Notes: generated by a model not told the origin, from the sequence alone. A DNA stretch of 64,000 nucleotides from Spirulina major PCC 6313 (GCF_001890765.1 NZ_KV878783.1:2818771-2882770); one strand, 5' to 3'. Counted from the first letter of the stretch, positions 10,061-19,263 are shown. Numbers and translations are program-made.

Positions 10061-11116
10061 ATGAGCGAGTGTCTAAAGGTTGGGATTGTGGGAGCCTCTG
10101 GCTATGGCGGGGTTCAACTGGTGCGGATGTTGCTCGACCATCCCAATGTGGAACTGGTTTATGTGGGAGGGAAAAGCAGTGCGGGGCAACTTTTTTCAGA
10201 ACTGTACCCCCATTTTGACCAGCAGTTTGATCTCAAAATCGAACCCATTGATGTGGAGGTGATTAGCGATCGCTGTGATGCGGTTTTCTTGGCTCTCCCC
10301 AATGGTTTGGCCTGTGATCTCGCGCCGCCTCTGATTGAAAAAGGCTGTAAGGTGTTAGACCTTTCGGCAGACTATCGCTTCCAAGACCTCAACACCTATA
10401 CCGCTTGGTACAAAAAAGAGCGCACCGATCACGCCCTGAATGAAACAGCGGTGTATGGGTTACCGGAACTCTATCGCTCGTCGATCCAGGAAGCGAACTT
10501 AATCGGCTGTCCGGGGTGCTATGTGACGGCGAGTTTGCTCGCGATCGCACCTCTCCTCAAGCAAGGTTTAATTTTGCCCGAAACCGCAATTATAGACGCG
10601 AAATCCGGCGCATCGGGGGGCGGTCGGCAGGCAAAAGTGGGGATGCTCCTCGCTGAAGCCGGGGAATCCTTCGGAGCCTACGGGGTTGCTGGCGCTCACC
10701 GTCACACCCCAGAAATTGAGCAAATTTGCAGCGACCTAGCCGGGAATCAGATGCGGATTCAATTCACGCCCCATCTACTCCCCATGGTGCGGGGCATTCT
10801 CGCCACGGTCTACGCCACCCTGCGCGATCCGGGTCTCGTCCGTGAAGACCTGCTCACGATTTATAAAGCCTTTTACCGCTCCTCGGACTTCGTCAAAGTC
10901 CTGCCGGCGGGAACCTATCCCCAAACCAAATGGGCGGCCGGTACTAACCTTTGCTATCTCGGTGTGGCGGTGGATCATCGCACCGATCGCGTCATTGTCC
11001 TGTCGGCCATTGATAACTTGATCAAAGGGCAATCGGGGCAGGCGGTGCAATGTCTCAACATCATGATGGGCTGGCCGGAAACCCTAGGCTTGCCCACCCT
11101 GACGTTTTATCCCTAA
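10061..11116 (+). CDS. argC: N-acetyl-gamma-glutamyl-phosphate reductase
   Basis: 351 residues. Rossmann NADP-binding start [19 protein letters not shown]; catalytic Cys153 in [10 protein letters not shown]; the conserved [14 protein letters not shown] segment carries the active-site His. It reduces N-acetyl-glutamyl-5-phosphate to the semialdehyde in arginine synthesis, in the cytosol. ATG at 10061. The stop codon shares a base with the next gene's start (TAATG), so the two are probably co-transcribed and translationally coupled. Confidence 0.95.
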   Translation: MSECLKVGIVGASGYGGVQLVRMLLDHPNVELVYVGGKSSAGQLFSELYPHFDQQFDLKIEPIDVEVISDRCDAVFLALPNGLACDLAPPLIEKGCKVLDLSADYRFQDLNTYTAWYKKERTDHALNETAVYGLPELYRSSIQEANLIGCPGCYVTASLLAIAPLLKQGLILPETAIIDAKSGASGGGRQAKVGMLLAEAGESFGAYGVAGAHRHTPEIEQICSDLAGNQMRIQFTPHLLPMVRGILATVYATLRDPGLVREDLLTIYKAFYRSSDFVKVLPAGTYPQTKWAAGTNLCYLGVAVDHRTDRVIVLSAIDNLIKGQSGQAVQCLNIMMGWPETLGLPTLTFYP

Positions 11117-13818
11117 TGGATCTGATCCTCTGTCATCAAACGGCGGATTTTGATGCCCTGGGGGCGGCGGTGGGTCTGACGCGGCTGCAACCGGGGGCTA
11201 AGGTGGTGTTAACGGGGGGAGCGCATCCGGGGGTGAAGCGGTTTTTGGCGTTTCATCGGGATGAGTTGGCGTTGATGGAGCGGCGCAGTGTCGATCCCCA
11301 GCGCATCCGGTCGGTGACGGTGGTGGATACCCAGCGGCGCGATCGCCTCGGCATGGCGGCCCCCTGGTTGGAGTTGCCCCACCTGCACCATATCACCGTC
11401 TACGATCACCATAGGGCAAGCGATTGTGATATTCCGGCCACGGTACGCCATGTGGAGGCCGTGGGAGCGACGACGACGCTGATGGTGGAGCAACTGCGCG
11501 ATCGCGCCATCCGTCCCACAGTCTCCGAGGCCACGGTGATGGCCCTGGGGATTCACGTCGATACCCTCTCCCTCACCGCCGCCCAAACCACCCCCCGCGA
11601 TATCCGCGCTTGGGCGTGGCTGTTGGAACAGGGGGCGGATCTGACGGTGCTGCGGGACTACCTCGATCCGGGTTTAACCCCACAATTACAAAAACTCCTG
11701 GCGGTGGCGTTGGATCAACTCCAAACCACGACGGTGCAGGGCTATGCGATCGCGAGTCTCCTCCTTGAAACCCCCGACTTTATCCCCGGCCTCTCCAGTT
11801 TGGCGGAACGGTTAATCGACCTCACCGAAAGCCATGCTCTCCTGTTGGGCCATCGCTACCAACGCCGCAACGGCACAGAAAACCGCTTAACGGTGATTGG
11901 GCGATCGCGCATTCCCCACACCAATCTCCACAGCCTTTTCCAACCCTGGGGCGGCGGCCACAGCCAAGCCGCCGCCGCCGCGATCCACAACCCCGATCCC
12001 GACTGTTTCGATCGCCTCCTCCAGGCCTTCCTCGACCAAATCCCGCCCCCCCTCACCGCCCGCGATCTGATGTCGTCCCCCGTGCGCACGATCCGCCCCG
12101 GCACGACGATTAACGATGCTCAACGCATCCTCTTCCGCTACGGCCATTCTGGTCTGTCGGTGGTGAATCCCCAGGATCAACTCGTGGGCATCATTTCCCG
12201 GCGGGATCTGGATTTGGCATTACATCACGGGTTTGACCATGCGCCCGTGAAGGCCTACATGAGCCGCACCCTCCACACGATCGCCCCCGACACCGCCCTA
12301 CCGGAAATCGAGCACCTGATGGTCACCTATGACGTGGGGCGTTTACCCGTGCTCGCGGGCGGGCAATTGGTGGGCATCGTTACCCGCACTGATGTGTTGC
12401 GCCAACATTTAACAACTGCCCTCCCTGGTGATGATCCGCGCCCCGATCCGGTGTCCCGCTGTCCCCTGCTGAACCCGCGTTGGCTGTTTGTGCCCGTGAT
12501 TTGGGATTTTTTGCAACGGTTGGCGGCGGCGGCCACGGAACGGGGCTGGCATCTCTACATTGTCGGCGGGGTGGTGCGCGATTTGCTGATTCAGGGTCAG
12601 CGATCGCACCCGTTGCCCCTGATGCAGGATTTGGATTTAGTCGTCGATGGGTTCCACCAGGCCGCCCAAGCGGAAGCCGGGGTAGAGCTTGCGAAAGCGG
12701 TGCAGCAGTGGTATCCCCAGGCGCGGCTGTCGGTGCATGGTGACTTTCAAACGGCGGCATTGTTGTGGCATAAAGACCCGGTGTTTGGGTCTTTGGCGGT
12801 GGATATTGCCACGGCGCGGACGGAGTTTTACCCCTATCCGGCGGCGAATCCGGAAGTGGAGGCGAGTTCGATTCGTCAGGACTTGTATCGGCGGGATTTT
12901 ACGATTAATGCCATGGCGTTGCGGTTAACGCCGCCCCGTGAGGGGGAAGTGTTGGACTTTTTTGGGGGCCTGTTGGATTTGCGATCGCGCCAAATCCGTG
13001 TCCTCCATGCCAATAGTTTTATCGAAGACCCCACCCGCATCTATCGCGCCGTCCGGTTTGCCGTGCGCTTGGGCTTTACGATTGAACCCCAAACCGTGGA
13101 CTACATTCGCTACGCAATCAACAGCGGCGTTTATAACCGTTCCCTCAGCCATTACCCCAAAGCCCCCGCCCTCACCACCCGCCTCCGCACCGAACTGCAA
13201 TCCAGCCTCACCTCGCCCCAGTGGCAGCGGGCGGTGCAATGGCTGAGTGAGTTGGGGGCGCTGCGTTGTCTCCATCCTGATTTATCGTTAACGCCCACCT
13301 TGGCCCGGCAATTGCGTCAGTTGGATCGCGGCTTGGCTCGGTTTGATCCGAATCAAACCCTAACATGGTGGCATTTACGCTTAGAGGTGCTATTGACGCA
13401 GTTGCCCACCGCCGCCGCGCTACAAGTGGCGAACCAATTACAGTTACCCCAAGACATGAGCCAGCGGTTAGAACGGTTGCAGGCGCGGCGATCGCATCTC
13501 GAAGCGACCCTGCCCCAGGGCGATCGCCCCAGCCAAATCGTCGCCCAACTTCACAGCGATGATCTACCACTGTTGGTGTTGATCCTGGTACAAGCATCGC
13601 GGCCCGTGCGGCGCATTCTTTGGCAATACCTCACCCACTGGGCCCAGGTAAAAGCCCCCCTCAATGGCAATGATTTAAAAACCTTGGGCTATGCACCGGG
13701 GCCGCGCTATCGAGTCATTCTCGATCAGCTATTGAGTGCTACCCTAGATGGCGTGGTTCAGACTCGTGAGCAGGCGATCGCGTATCTTCAGCAGCATTAT
13801 CCGCCGGAGACCGCCTAG
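11116..13818 (+). CDS. DHH-CBS-tRNA nucleotidyltransferase fusion
   Basis: 900 residues from ATG 11116 ([16 protein letters not shown]). Order: DHH phosphoesterase-type domain (about 1-310, motifs TADFDALGAA, YDHHRASD), paired CBS domains (about 315-430, RDLMSSPVRTI and VKAYMSRTLHTI), then a class II nucleotidyltransferase head (YIVGGVVRDLL; DLDLVVDG with metal-binding Asp) and the RNA-binding helical body. Large DHH-CBS members of this family work on tRNA 3' ends, and several cyanobacteria split CCA addition between separate CC- and A-adding enzymes. Which activity this one has cannot be read directly. Immediately downstream of argC. Confidence 0.85.
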   Translation: MDLILCHQTADFDALGAAVGLTRLQPGAKVVLTGGAHPGVKRFLAFHRDELALMERRSVDPQRIRSVTVVDTQRRDRLGMAAPWLELPHLHHITVYDHHRASDCDIPATVRHVEAVGATTTLMVEQLRDRAIRPTVSEATVMALGIHVDTLSLTAAQTTPRDIRAWAWLLEQGADLTVLRDYLDPGLTPQLQKLLAVALDQLQTTTVQGYAIASLLLETPDFIPGLSSLAERLIDLTESHALLLGHRYQRRNGTENRLTVIGRSRIPHTNLHSLFQPWGGGHSQAAAAAIHNPDPDCFDRLLQAFLDQIPPPLTARDLMSSPVRTIRPGTTINDAQRILFRYGHSGLSVVNPQDQLVGIISRRDLDLALHHGFDHAPVKAYMSRTLHTIAPDTALPEIEHLMVTYDVGRLPVLAGGQLVGIVTRTDVLRQHLTTALPGDDPRPDPVSRCPLLNPRWLFVPVIWDFLQRLAAAATERGWHLYIVGGVVRDLLIQGQRSHPLPLMQDLDLVVDGFHQAAQAEAGVELAKAVQQWYPQARLSVHGDFQTAALLWHKDPVFGSLAVDIATARTEFYPYPAANPEVEASSIRQDLYRRDFTINAMALRLTPPREGEVLDFFGGLLDLRSRQIRVLHANSFIEDPTRIYRAVRFAVRLGFTIEPQTVDYIRYAINSGVYNRSLSHYPKAPALTTRLRTELQSSLTSPQWQRAVQWLSELGALRCLHPDLSLTPTLARQLRQLDRGLARFDPNQTLTWWHLRLEVLLTQLPTAAALQVANQLQLPQDMSQRLERLQARRSHLEATLPQGDRPSQIVAQLHSDDLPLLVLILVQASRPVRRILWQYLTHWAQVKAPLNGNDLKTLGYAPGPRYRVILDQLLSATLDGVVQTREQAIAYLQQHYPPETA

Positions 13819-13863
13819 CCGGATAACTTCAGTAAGCAAGATCGTGGTAGTGAGAGAGATTGG

Positions 13864-15048
13864 ATGAGTAACGACTATAAATACAGCCTCAAACCAGCCA
13901 TTGGCCAGGGCATTTTTGCCACCACCTACCCAGCGATTGAGGTGAATTCTAATCGCCCGGTCATGGTGAAAACCTTGGCGGCCAGCTTGGGCGACCATGA
14001 ACAGTTTGGCCAGTTTCGCAAACAGGTGTTATCCCTGACGAAAAAGCTCGCCACCTGTACCCATCCCCACTTACCCAGCATTTGGGAAAGCTTCACCGAA
14101 GACGGCTACCCCTATTGGGTGAGCGATCGCATTCTTGGCCCCACTCTCCTCGATAAAATCAACGCCGACGGCCCGATCGAACCGGTTCAGGCGGTCCGCT
14201 GGTGTGAGCAGATCGGAGGGGCGATCGATGCCCTCCATCGCGCCGGGCTGAAGCACCTTGACCTCCAACCCCACAACCTGATCTATCGCCCCGACACCCG
14301 CGATGTGATGGTGGTGGATGTGGGCATCACCAGCGACCTCACTCCGGAACTCCGCCGTACCCACGCCACGATGCTCGCGCCGGGCTACGCCGCCCCCGAA
14401 CAATACCAACCGAAAGGTGCGCTCAGTGCCCAAGCCGACCTCTACAGCCTCGGCGCTGTCCTGTATTTCTTGCTCACCGGCACGAACCCGCCCCCGGCTC
14501 CCCTCCTCGATCACATTTCGATTCAAGATTGGCCGGAATGGCCCGAAGCTGTCCCCCTGCCCCTGCGGGCGGCCATTTTCGCGGCCTTGAACCCCGACCC
14601 GAAACAACGCCCTCGCCACGTTTCCCCCTGGCTCCACCAACTCCAGCAAGCGATCGCTCCCCCGCCCCCGCCCCTCGACGAACTCGAAGCCACCGAACCG
14701 CCGCCAGCGATCGCCCCTGTGATCACGTCCCCACGGCAAACCCCACCGGCTCCAGTGCCCCAAGGCACGATCGCCGTTAAAAAAGTCACGGTCAAAAAAG
14801 AAGCCACGCCAAAAACGGCGCAGAAACCCCCCTCCCGTCAACCCCGACCCGCCAAAACCAAACGCCTCACGCCTCAATTTCCTGTCGGGGCGTTGATGAT
14901 GACCAGTGTGATTGCGGCCTCGGCGGGGGCGGGGTTTGGCCTGTCCCTGCGGCTGAATCGTCCCTCGGAAGCGGGATCGACGTTCTGGCATGTGGAACAG
15001 TCTTTCCCGCCCCACGATCAGAGCGACGACGCAGAAACCAATGACTAA
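13864..15048 (+). CDS. Serine/threonine protein kinase, membrane-anchored, variant catalytic loop
   Basis: 394 residues. Kinase domain at about 8-265: glycine-rich loop IGQGIFATTY, ATP-binding Lys in VMVKTL, catalytic loop HLDLQPHN, metal-binding VVDVGIT in place of DFG, and an APGYAAPEQY activation-segment end. HRDLKPxN is altered to HLDLQPHN: the catalytic Asp and Asn remain but the usual Lys is Gln. A Pro/Lys-rich linker leads to one membrane helix (about 340-365) and a short external tail. No sensor domain follows. Its last eight bases overlap the rsmG start. Confidence 0.82.
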   Translation: MSNDYKYSLKPAIGQGIFATTYPAIEVNSNRPVMVKTLAASLGDHEQFGQFRKQVLSLTKKLATCTHPHLPSIWESFTEDGYPYWVSDRILGPTLLDKINADGPIEPVQAVRWCEQIGGAIDALHRAGLKHLDLQPHNLIYRPDTRDVMVVDVGITSDLTPELRRTHATMLAPGYAAPEQYQPKGALSAQADLYSLGAVLYFLLTGTNPPPAPLLDHISIQDWPEWPEAVPLPLRAAIFAALNPDPKQRPRHVSPWLHQLQQAIAPPPPPLDELEATEPPPAIAPVITSPRQTPPAPVPQGTIAVKKVTVKKEATPKTAQKPPSRQPRPAKTKRLTPQFPVGALMMTSVIAASAGAGFGLSLRLNRPSEAGSTFWHVEQSFPPHDQSDDAETND

Positions 15049-15799
15049 CACGCTGCCGGATTTACCCACCTTGCCCACGGAGAGCCTCACCCTCTGGCAA
15101 ACATCGCTCCAGTGGCAGCCCACCGCCGCGCAACACCAACAGCTAGAACATCTCTATCAGGTGATTTGGCTGGGAAATCGCCATGTGAATTTAACGAGTT
15201 TGCTCACCCCTGAAACGTTTTGGGAAAAGCATTTGTGGGATTCTGTGGCGGGGTTGTTGCCGTTGCAGGCGTGGGGCTGGACGGAACGGCCCCAACGGGT
15301 GATTGATATTGGGACGGGGGGCGGCTTTCCCGGTTTACCCGTGGCGATTTTGTATCCCCAGCATCGGGTGACGTTGTTGGACTCGACCCAAAAGAAGGTG
15401 CAGTTTTTAGGCGATGCGATCGCGACTCTCGGCCTCAACAATGCCGAAAGCATCACCGGCCGGGCCGAAGCGGTGGCCCATGCCCCAAGCCGCCGCGAAC
15501 AGTATGATGTGGCGTTGATTCGTGCGGTGGCTGCGCCGCCCGTCTGTGTGGAATATGCGTTACCGTTTTTAGCGGTCGGGGGGATCGCGGTACTCTATCA
15601 AGGCCATTGGACGGAGGCGGATAGCGATCGCACCCAACACGCTGCGGCCCAAGTGGGCGGCGAACTCCTCCACATTGAAGCCCTGACCACTCCCCTCAGC
15701 CAGGGCGATCGCCATTGCATCTATCTCAAAAAAATCGCCCCCACCCCCCACGCCTACCCCCGCACCATCGGCGTTCCCAAAAAAAATCCCCTCGCCTAG
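15041..15799 (+). CDS. rsmG: 16S rRNA (guanine527-N7)-methyltransferase RsmG
   Basis: 252 residues from ATG 15041, the start that best fits the family; a longer ORF begins inside the kinase gene. SAM-binding motif I is VIDIGTGGGFPGLP, followed by VTLLDSTQKKVQFL, both typical of RsmG/GidB. It methylates N7 of G527 in 16S rRNA. The C-terminus carries a short cyanobacterial-style extension (RTIGVPKKNPLA). Confidence 0.94.
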   Translation: MTNTLPDLPTLPTESLTLWQTSLQWQPTAAQHQQLEHLYQVIWLGNRHVNLTSLLTPETFWEKHLWDSVAGLLPLQAWGWTERPQRVIDIGTGGGFPGLPVAILYPQHRVTLLDSTQKKVQFLGDAIATLGLNNAESITGRAEAVAHAPSRREQYDVALIRAVAAPPVCVEYALPFLAVGGIAVLYQGHWTEADSDRTQHAAAQVGGELLHIEALTTPLSQGDRHCIYLKKIAPTPHAYPRTIGVPKKNPLA

Positions 15800-15814
15800 T
15801 GGACTGTCCACTAG
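15796..15814 (+). terminator. Hairpin over the rsmG stop codon
   Basis: Arms CTAGTGGAC and GTCCACTAG around a single base, followed by TTTT. It overlaps the rsmG stop and resembles a short intrinsic terminator. Confidence 0.5.
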
Positions 15815-15829
15815 TTTTGGAGATCGCGT

Positions 15830-15870
15830 CTTACCGGATTATTTTCTTAAGCTCCATACGCCCCTTGTCC
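15830..15870. repeat. Fragment of an inverted-repeat MITE
   Basis: About 41 bases, from TTACCGGATTATTTTC to CGCCCCTTGTCCC, match with few changes the interior and right arm of the element at 60394-60592. The left arm and outer end are absent. Confidence 0.55.
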
Positions 15871-15888
15871 CCCGATCAAACATCACCT

Positions 15889-16380
15889 TCACGGCGCGGC
15901 TGGATTGGGCAGCGGCATCGGGGTCGGCATCCCCTGGGGCGAGGGCACGGGTAACGGCGGCATCACTGGCCGGGGCGGCTGCAACAGGGGATGAATCACC
16001 GTAATATAGGCGACACTCACCACCAACAGCCCCATCAACCAGAGAATGCTCCGCCGCGACCCTTGCGATCGCTGTTCCGCCAGAAAAACATCTAACTTGC
16101 GTTCGGTGCGGTGGAGTTGGGTTTCAAGGTGTTGCAACTGGGCTAGGGTCTGCTGTTCGGAGGTGCTGAACCATTGCCCAAATTCCTGACGTTGACGACG
16201 ATGGAGCCGAGTCAGGCGATCGTGCAGTTGGTGAAATTGATAATCCATCGGGGTGGAAGCCGGGGGCGTGGCAGCGGCGGGCGGACTCTCCCAGGGGTTT
16301 GCCTCGACAAATTCCGCCTCAAAAATGGGGGACGGATGAGGGCGACTGCCGTTTGTCGGGGGACGAGAGTACATGGGCAA
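15889..16380 (-). CDS. Hypothetical protein with coiled coil and one membrane helix
   Basis: 163 residues. The N-terminal 45 are Pro-rich and disordered. A charged helical segment rich in Gln, Leu and Arg (about 46-105, likely coiled coil) leads to one hydrophobic stretch (ILWLMGLLVVSVAYITVI, about 111-128) and a Pro-rich tail. Probably a single-pass membrane protein; no family recognised. Start at 16380 or the ATG two codons later. Upstream on the same strand is another small membrane protein. Confidence 0.6.
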   Translation of the reverse strand: MPMYSRPPTNGSRPHPSPIFEAEFVEANPWESPPAAATPPASTPMDYQFHQLHDRLTRLHRRQRQEFGQWFSTSEQQTLAQLQHLETQLHRTERKLDVFLAEQRSQGSRRSILWLMGLLVVSVAYITVIHPLLQPPRPVMPPLPVPSPQGMPTPMPLPNPAAP

Positions 16381-16410
16381 AAACTCCTAAACAGAAGGGA
16401 ACAGAGAACG

Positions 16411-16836
16411 TTAGAGGCCGTAAAACCGGAACTGGACGGGAGGCGCATCCCCTTGTTGCTTCGCGTCAAGACTGCGATCGCCTTCAACGTGATAGCGGTA
16501 ATAGCGAATATTAGCCTCGACCCAATAGCAGGCGGGTTGTCCAAGATACGCCTGAACATCAATGAGGTCAGCAAACTGAACGCCTTGACTGGTTTGCTGT
16601 TGGAGGGTTTGGGCCGTAGCAAGGGGGATCGGGGTGCTGGTTTCGGGGGCGGCGCAGGTGGGAATTGTGGTGGCGATGAATTGAGTGGTATCAGCAGTGG
16701 GGGCGGCTTGGCCGAGATTGAACCAGGGCGATAGGTCAAACGCCCGCTCAGAACCGGCGATCGCTGCCCCGATGATGCCTGCGATCGTGATGCACACCGC
16801 CAAGATAATCGAGCCTTTCAAAACGTGATCGAGCAT
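16411..16836 (-). CDS. Small hypothetical membrane-anchored or secreted protein
   Basis: 141 residues from ATG 16836 (the ORF could extend to 16926). An N-terminal hydrophobic helix (GSIILAVCITIAGIIGAAIAG) acts as anchor or signal. The rest is soluble, with two Cys (IPTCAAP, QPACYW) that could form a disulfide, and a YYRYHVEGD segment. Likely periplasmic. No family recognised. Thirty bases separate it from the downstream membrane protein gene, so they may be one transcript. Confidence 0.6.
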   Translation of the reverse strand: MLDHVLKGSIILAVCITIAGIIGAAIAGSERAFDLSPWFNLGQAAPTADTTQFIATTIPTCAAPETSTPIPLATAQTLQQQTSQGVQFADLIDVQAYLGQPACYWVEANIRYYRYHVEGDRSLDAKQQGDAPPVQFRFYGL

Positions 16837-17007
16837 AGCTAATGACCTCCGCGACTCTTTAATAGTATAAGTGTACCACAAAAAGCCATGACCATCATCT
16901 CCCCCGATCATTGACCCCAACAACAAGCACCATCACTTGAGCAGCGATCGCACTGTCGAGATGCCCTGAGGGGAATTGCGATCACAACGCTCCCCAATGT
17001 TTCGCCC

Positions 17008-17082
17008 AACTGCGAAAACAGGGATTGAGCGTCCTGTAAATCAATAAGGTTATTTTCGGTAAAATTCAGAGGATTAAAAACA
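17008..17082 (+). repeat. Leader cassette, copy 1
   Basis: Conserved upstream block AACTGCGAAAACAGGGATTGAGC, then GTCCTGTAAAT, AATAAGGTT, just before the start codon of the secreted TPR gene. The same block recurs at 18117, 19144 and 19457, each time followed by the same signal-peptide coding sequence. This copy is the most diverged in its last 30 bases. Confidence 0.75.
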
Positions 17083-17502
17083 ATGCGTTTAGCGATGAAA
17101 TTGTGGGGCGGAGTCTTGACCGGGGCGTTGTGTGTGGCGTTGCCGGGGTTTGATGGTGTGCAGCCGTCACAGGTTGCGATCGCGCAGACCGTCGAAGATC
17201 GCCACGCCGAAGCCGAGCGTTTGATGAAAGCCGGGGGGGAAGACCTCAAAGCGGGCAATTACCAAGCAGCACTGACCGGTCTGCACCAGGCCTACGCTCT
17301 CTATCGAGCCAGCGAAAATGTCGCTGGCTTAATCCAAACCTCGTTACTGTTGGGCTATGCTCACGCCGGTTTGGGTGAAACGGAACGAGCACGCGGCATT
17401 TTTCAAGGCTTGTTAGATTTGGCGATCGAGTCAGAGTTTCAATGGCTAGAAGACCAAGCCCGCAAAGGGTTACAGATTGTACAACGTGCCGCTGCTCAAT
17501 AG
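17083..17502 (+). CDS. Secreted TPR-like protein
   Basis: 139 residues. Signal peptide (KLWGGVLTGALCVALPGF, cleavage near AIAQT), then two TPR-like helical pairs (AGNYQAALTGLHQAYALY; LGYAHAGLGETERARGIFQGLLDLA). It parallels residue for residue the N-terminal part of the broken TPR-CHAT gene at 19529. It either is a natural short form or has lost a C-terminal CHAT domain: four bases after its stop a degraded copy of the signal-peptide coding sequence begins. Probably periplasmic, in protein-protein contacts. Confidence 0.7.
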   Translation: MRLAMKLWGGVLTGALCVALPGFDGVQPSQVAIAQTVEDRHAEAERLMKAGGEDLKAGNYQAALTGLHQAYALYRASENVAGLIQTSLLLGYAHAGLGETERARGIFQGLLDLAIESEFQWLEDQARKGLQIVQRAAAQ

Positions 17503-17506
17503 TTCC

Positions 17507-17560
17507 GTGCTGTGGGGCGACTGGGTGGCGGGGGTTTTGCGGGTGGGGTTGCCGGGTTAG
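17507..17560 (+). pseudogene. Signal-peptide stub without leader
   Basis: The DNA reads as GTGCTGTGGGGCGACTGG followed by GTGGCGGGGGTTTTGC and a stop, closely matching the signal-peptide coding part of the copies at 18188 and 19529, but without the start codon and leader. A remnant of a further cassette copy. Confidence 0.65.
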
Positions 17561-17864
17561 TTGTCTGGCAGGGGTGGGCGTGAGGCGTGACGAATAGGCA
17601 GAATCCTGACCGTCGGCGGGTTTTGCTGGTCGAGGACAGTGAACAGAATCCGATAGGCATTGCGTCCCTTGCCATAGATGAGTTGCCGAATGTCTTGGCT
17701 AAATTTGTCATTTTCTGGTGCAAGGGAGCAGCGATTGGGCATCGTTGTGAGGGATTGAATCTTGCGAAGGAGGTGAACATACCAGCTTTTTGCTGCGAGA
17801 TCCACAGGAAGGCAGCATCAGCCTCCGACTCAGCAATGCTGGCGATTTGGATGCGGTAGCTCAT
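17557..17864 (-). pseudogene. ParE/RelE-family toxin, frameshifted
   Basis: The first 25 or so residues (MSYRIQIASIAESEADAAFLW) are in one frame, starting at ATG 17864. The conserved C-terminal part (SLTTMPNRCSLAPEN, IRQLIYGKGRNAYRILF, VRILPIRHASR) is in the -1 frame and ends at 17557. The switch is at a run of five A in GCAAAAAGC, where one extra A would restore the frame. ParE-type toxins act on gyrase or mRNA. As it stands the gene is probably inactive; a sequencing error or slippage cannot be ruled out. Its ATG overlaps the stop of an antitoxin remnant (ATGA). Confidence 0.75.
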
Positions 17865-18085
17865 GGGGTGGGCGGCAGGCTGTGTTTCTGTTGCTGCTCG
17901 GCAACAAAGTCATCAAAGTTCCGATAATTGCCTGTTTCAAAGTTGTCTAGGCCCTGTTGAATACCTGAAATTGCGTCTGCGGTTTCTTGGGCTTCCCAGG
18001 TGAGGAGTTGGGCGGCGAGGATGTTGATGTCTTGCCCTTGGTCTTGGTTGAGTGGGGATGTTGTTCTGAGATCGTAGCTTTGCCT
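17861..18085 (-). pseudogene. Antitoxin remnant paired with the ParE-like toxin
   Basis: An open frame upstream of the toxin encodes an antitoxin-like C-terminus (LLTWEAQETADAISGIQQG, then YRNFDDFVAEQQQKH). Between the upstream in-frame stop at 18086-18088 and this segment there is no ATG, GTG or TTG, so the N-terminal DNA-binding half is missing. The truncation lies next to leader cassette copy 2, which may have replaced it by recombination. Confidence 0.6.
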
Positions 18086-18116
18086 TCAATTCATTTGGTT
18101 CAACAATTTTTGACCA

Positions 18117-18319
18117 AATTGCGAAAACGGGGGTTGAGCGTCCTGTAACTGGATACGGTTGTTTTGTGTGGAATGGGAGGATTGCAGATGATGCGGTTAT
18201 CGGCAAAGTTGTGGGGCGGTTTGGTGGCGGGGGTTTTGCTGGTGGGGTTGCCGGGTGGGGTGATGGGGTTGGATGGGAGTGCGATCGCCCTCCCAATGTT
18301 GGCTAGAATCGGGGAGTAG
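18117..18319 (+). repeat. Leader cassette, copy 2, with truncated ORF
   Basis: The leader (TTGCGAAAACGGGGGTTGAG onward) is nearly identical to copy 4, with GGGAGG as ribosome site. ATG 18188 opens a 43-codon stub with the full signal peptide (LWGGLVAGVLLVGLPGGV), then diverges and stops at 18317-18319. The following GCAGACCTTGAATGA faintly resembles the post-signal region of the intact copies, just where the PIN-module antitoxin gene starts. Confidence 0.75.
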
Positions 18320-18339
18320 TCGATCGGGGCAGACCTTGA

Positions 18340-18681
18340 ATGATTGTGAGTACGTCACTTCAAACCCACTCAATTCCAACCTATGCGGTGATTGAAACTC
18401 CAGCGGCAGGGGAATTTTTGGCAACGGTTTTAGGTTGGCCGAATGTACAGACGCGAGGCGGCAGTCGTCAAGAAGTTCTCGCCAAGCTCCAGGCGTTGGT
18501 GACGGAGCGTTTAACCCAGGTTGAACTCATTCCCCTGGCATTACAGATTCCTGATTCTCCTCAAGGTCATCCTTGGTTGGAGTTTCCGGGGGTTTATCAG
18601 CACGATGAGCAGTTTGATGCGGTGATGGCGGAAGTGGCGGCCTACCGAGCGTCTCAAGATCCTGGGGCTGGGTTGGTGTGA
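18340..18681 (+). CDS. Putative antitoxin of a PIN-domain module
   Basis: 113 residues, ATG at 18340. No recognised DNA-binding motif; the fold may be HicB-like (strands, then TRGGSRQEVLAKLQALVTER helix). The C-terminal third is acidic and helical (DEQFDAVMAEVAAYRAS), as antitoxin tails that cover a PIN toxin often are. The assignment rests on the four-base overlap (GTGA) with the downstream VapC-like toxin and on its size. Confidence 0.65.
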   Translation: MIVSTSLQTHSIPTYAVIETPAAGEFLATVLGWPNVQTRGGSRQEVLAKLQALVTERLTQVELIPLALQIPDSPQGHPWLEFPGVYQHDEQFDAVMAEVAAYRASQDPGAGLV

Positions 18682-19100
18682 GTTTGTGGATTTTGGATAC
18701 GGATCATGTTTCGCTGTTTCAGCGAGGACACCCGCAGGTTGTGGCACGGGTCAGCCAAGTCCCAGCCGTGCAGTTGGCGATCGCGATCGTCACGGCAGAG
18801 GAGTTGATTCGGGGTTGGCTAGCAGTCATTCGACGGGCTAAAACGGTGTCGGAGTTGGGTCAAGGGTACACCCAGTTTGGTCAAACCCTAAGGTTTATCA
18901 ACACCATTCAGGTGGTGAATTTTGACCCAAGCAGTGAGCAAATTTATCAGGAGTTACAATCTCGTAAGTTGGGGATTGGTACTCAGGATTTGCGCATTGC
19001 AGCAATTGCTGTGGCGGCGGAGGCTATTGTGGTGACACGAAACCAGAAGGATTTTGCGAAGGTGTCTGATTTGGTTTTGGCAGACTGGACAGTGGCTTAA
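18678..19100 (+). CDS. PIN-domain ribonuclease toxin (VapC-like)
   Basis: 140 residues, GTG start overlapping the antitoxin stop. PIN acidic residues are present: LDTDHVSLF (Asp), TAEELIRG (Glu), GTQDLRIAAIA (Asp), and the C-terminal VTRNQKDFAKVSDL pattern typical of VapC. Such toxins cut tRNA, rRNA or mRNA in a metal-dependent way when freed from the antitoxin. Intact and probably functional. It sits between leader cassette copies 2 and 3. Confidence 0.9.
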   Translation: MSLWILDTDHVSLFQRGHPQVVARVSQVPAVQLAIAIVTAEELIRGWLAVIRRAKTVSELGQGYTQFGQTLRFINTIQVVNFDPSSEQIYQELQSRKLGIGTQDLRIAAIAVAAEAIVVTRNQKDFAKVSDLVLADWTVA

Positions 19101-19143
19101 ATCGGCCATAGACCCATTCACCCCCCGTAACTATTTTCCTGCT

Positions 19144-19263
19144 CAACTGCGAAAACGTGGGTTGAGCGTCCTGTAAATGAATAAGGTTGTTTTGTGTGAA
19201 ATGGGAGGATTGGAGATGATGGGGTTATCAACAATGCTGTGGGGTGGCAGTGTTTCAAGTTAA
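19144..19263 (+). repeat. Leader cassette, copy 3, with 15-codon stub
   Basis: The leader matches the other copies (CAACTGCGAAAACGTGGGTT, GGGAGG ribosome site). ATG 19216 begins the usual signal peptide but reaches a stop at 19261-19263, exactly where the palindromic element at 19263 begins. The element therefore seems to have interrupted this copy. Confidence 0.75.

Noticed and set aside
14071-15123. 350-codon minus-strand ORF opposite the protein kinase
   Set aside because: It is an antisense shadow: Arg/Gly-rich, no domain, and the plus strand encodes a clear kinase with catalytic motifs.
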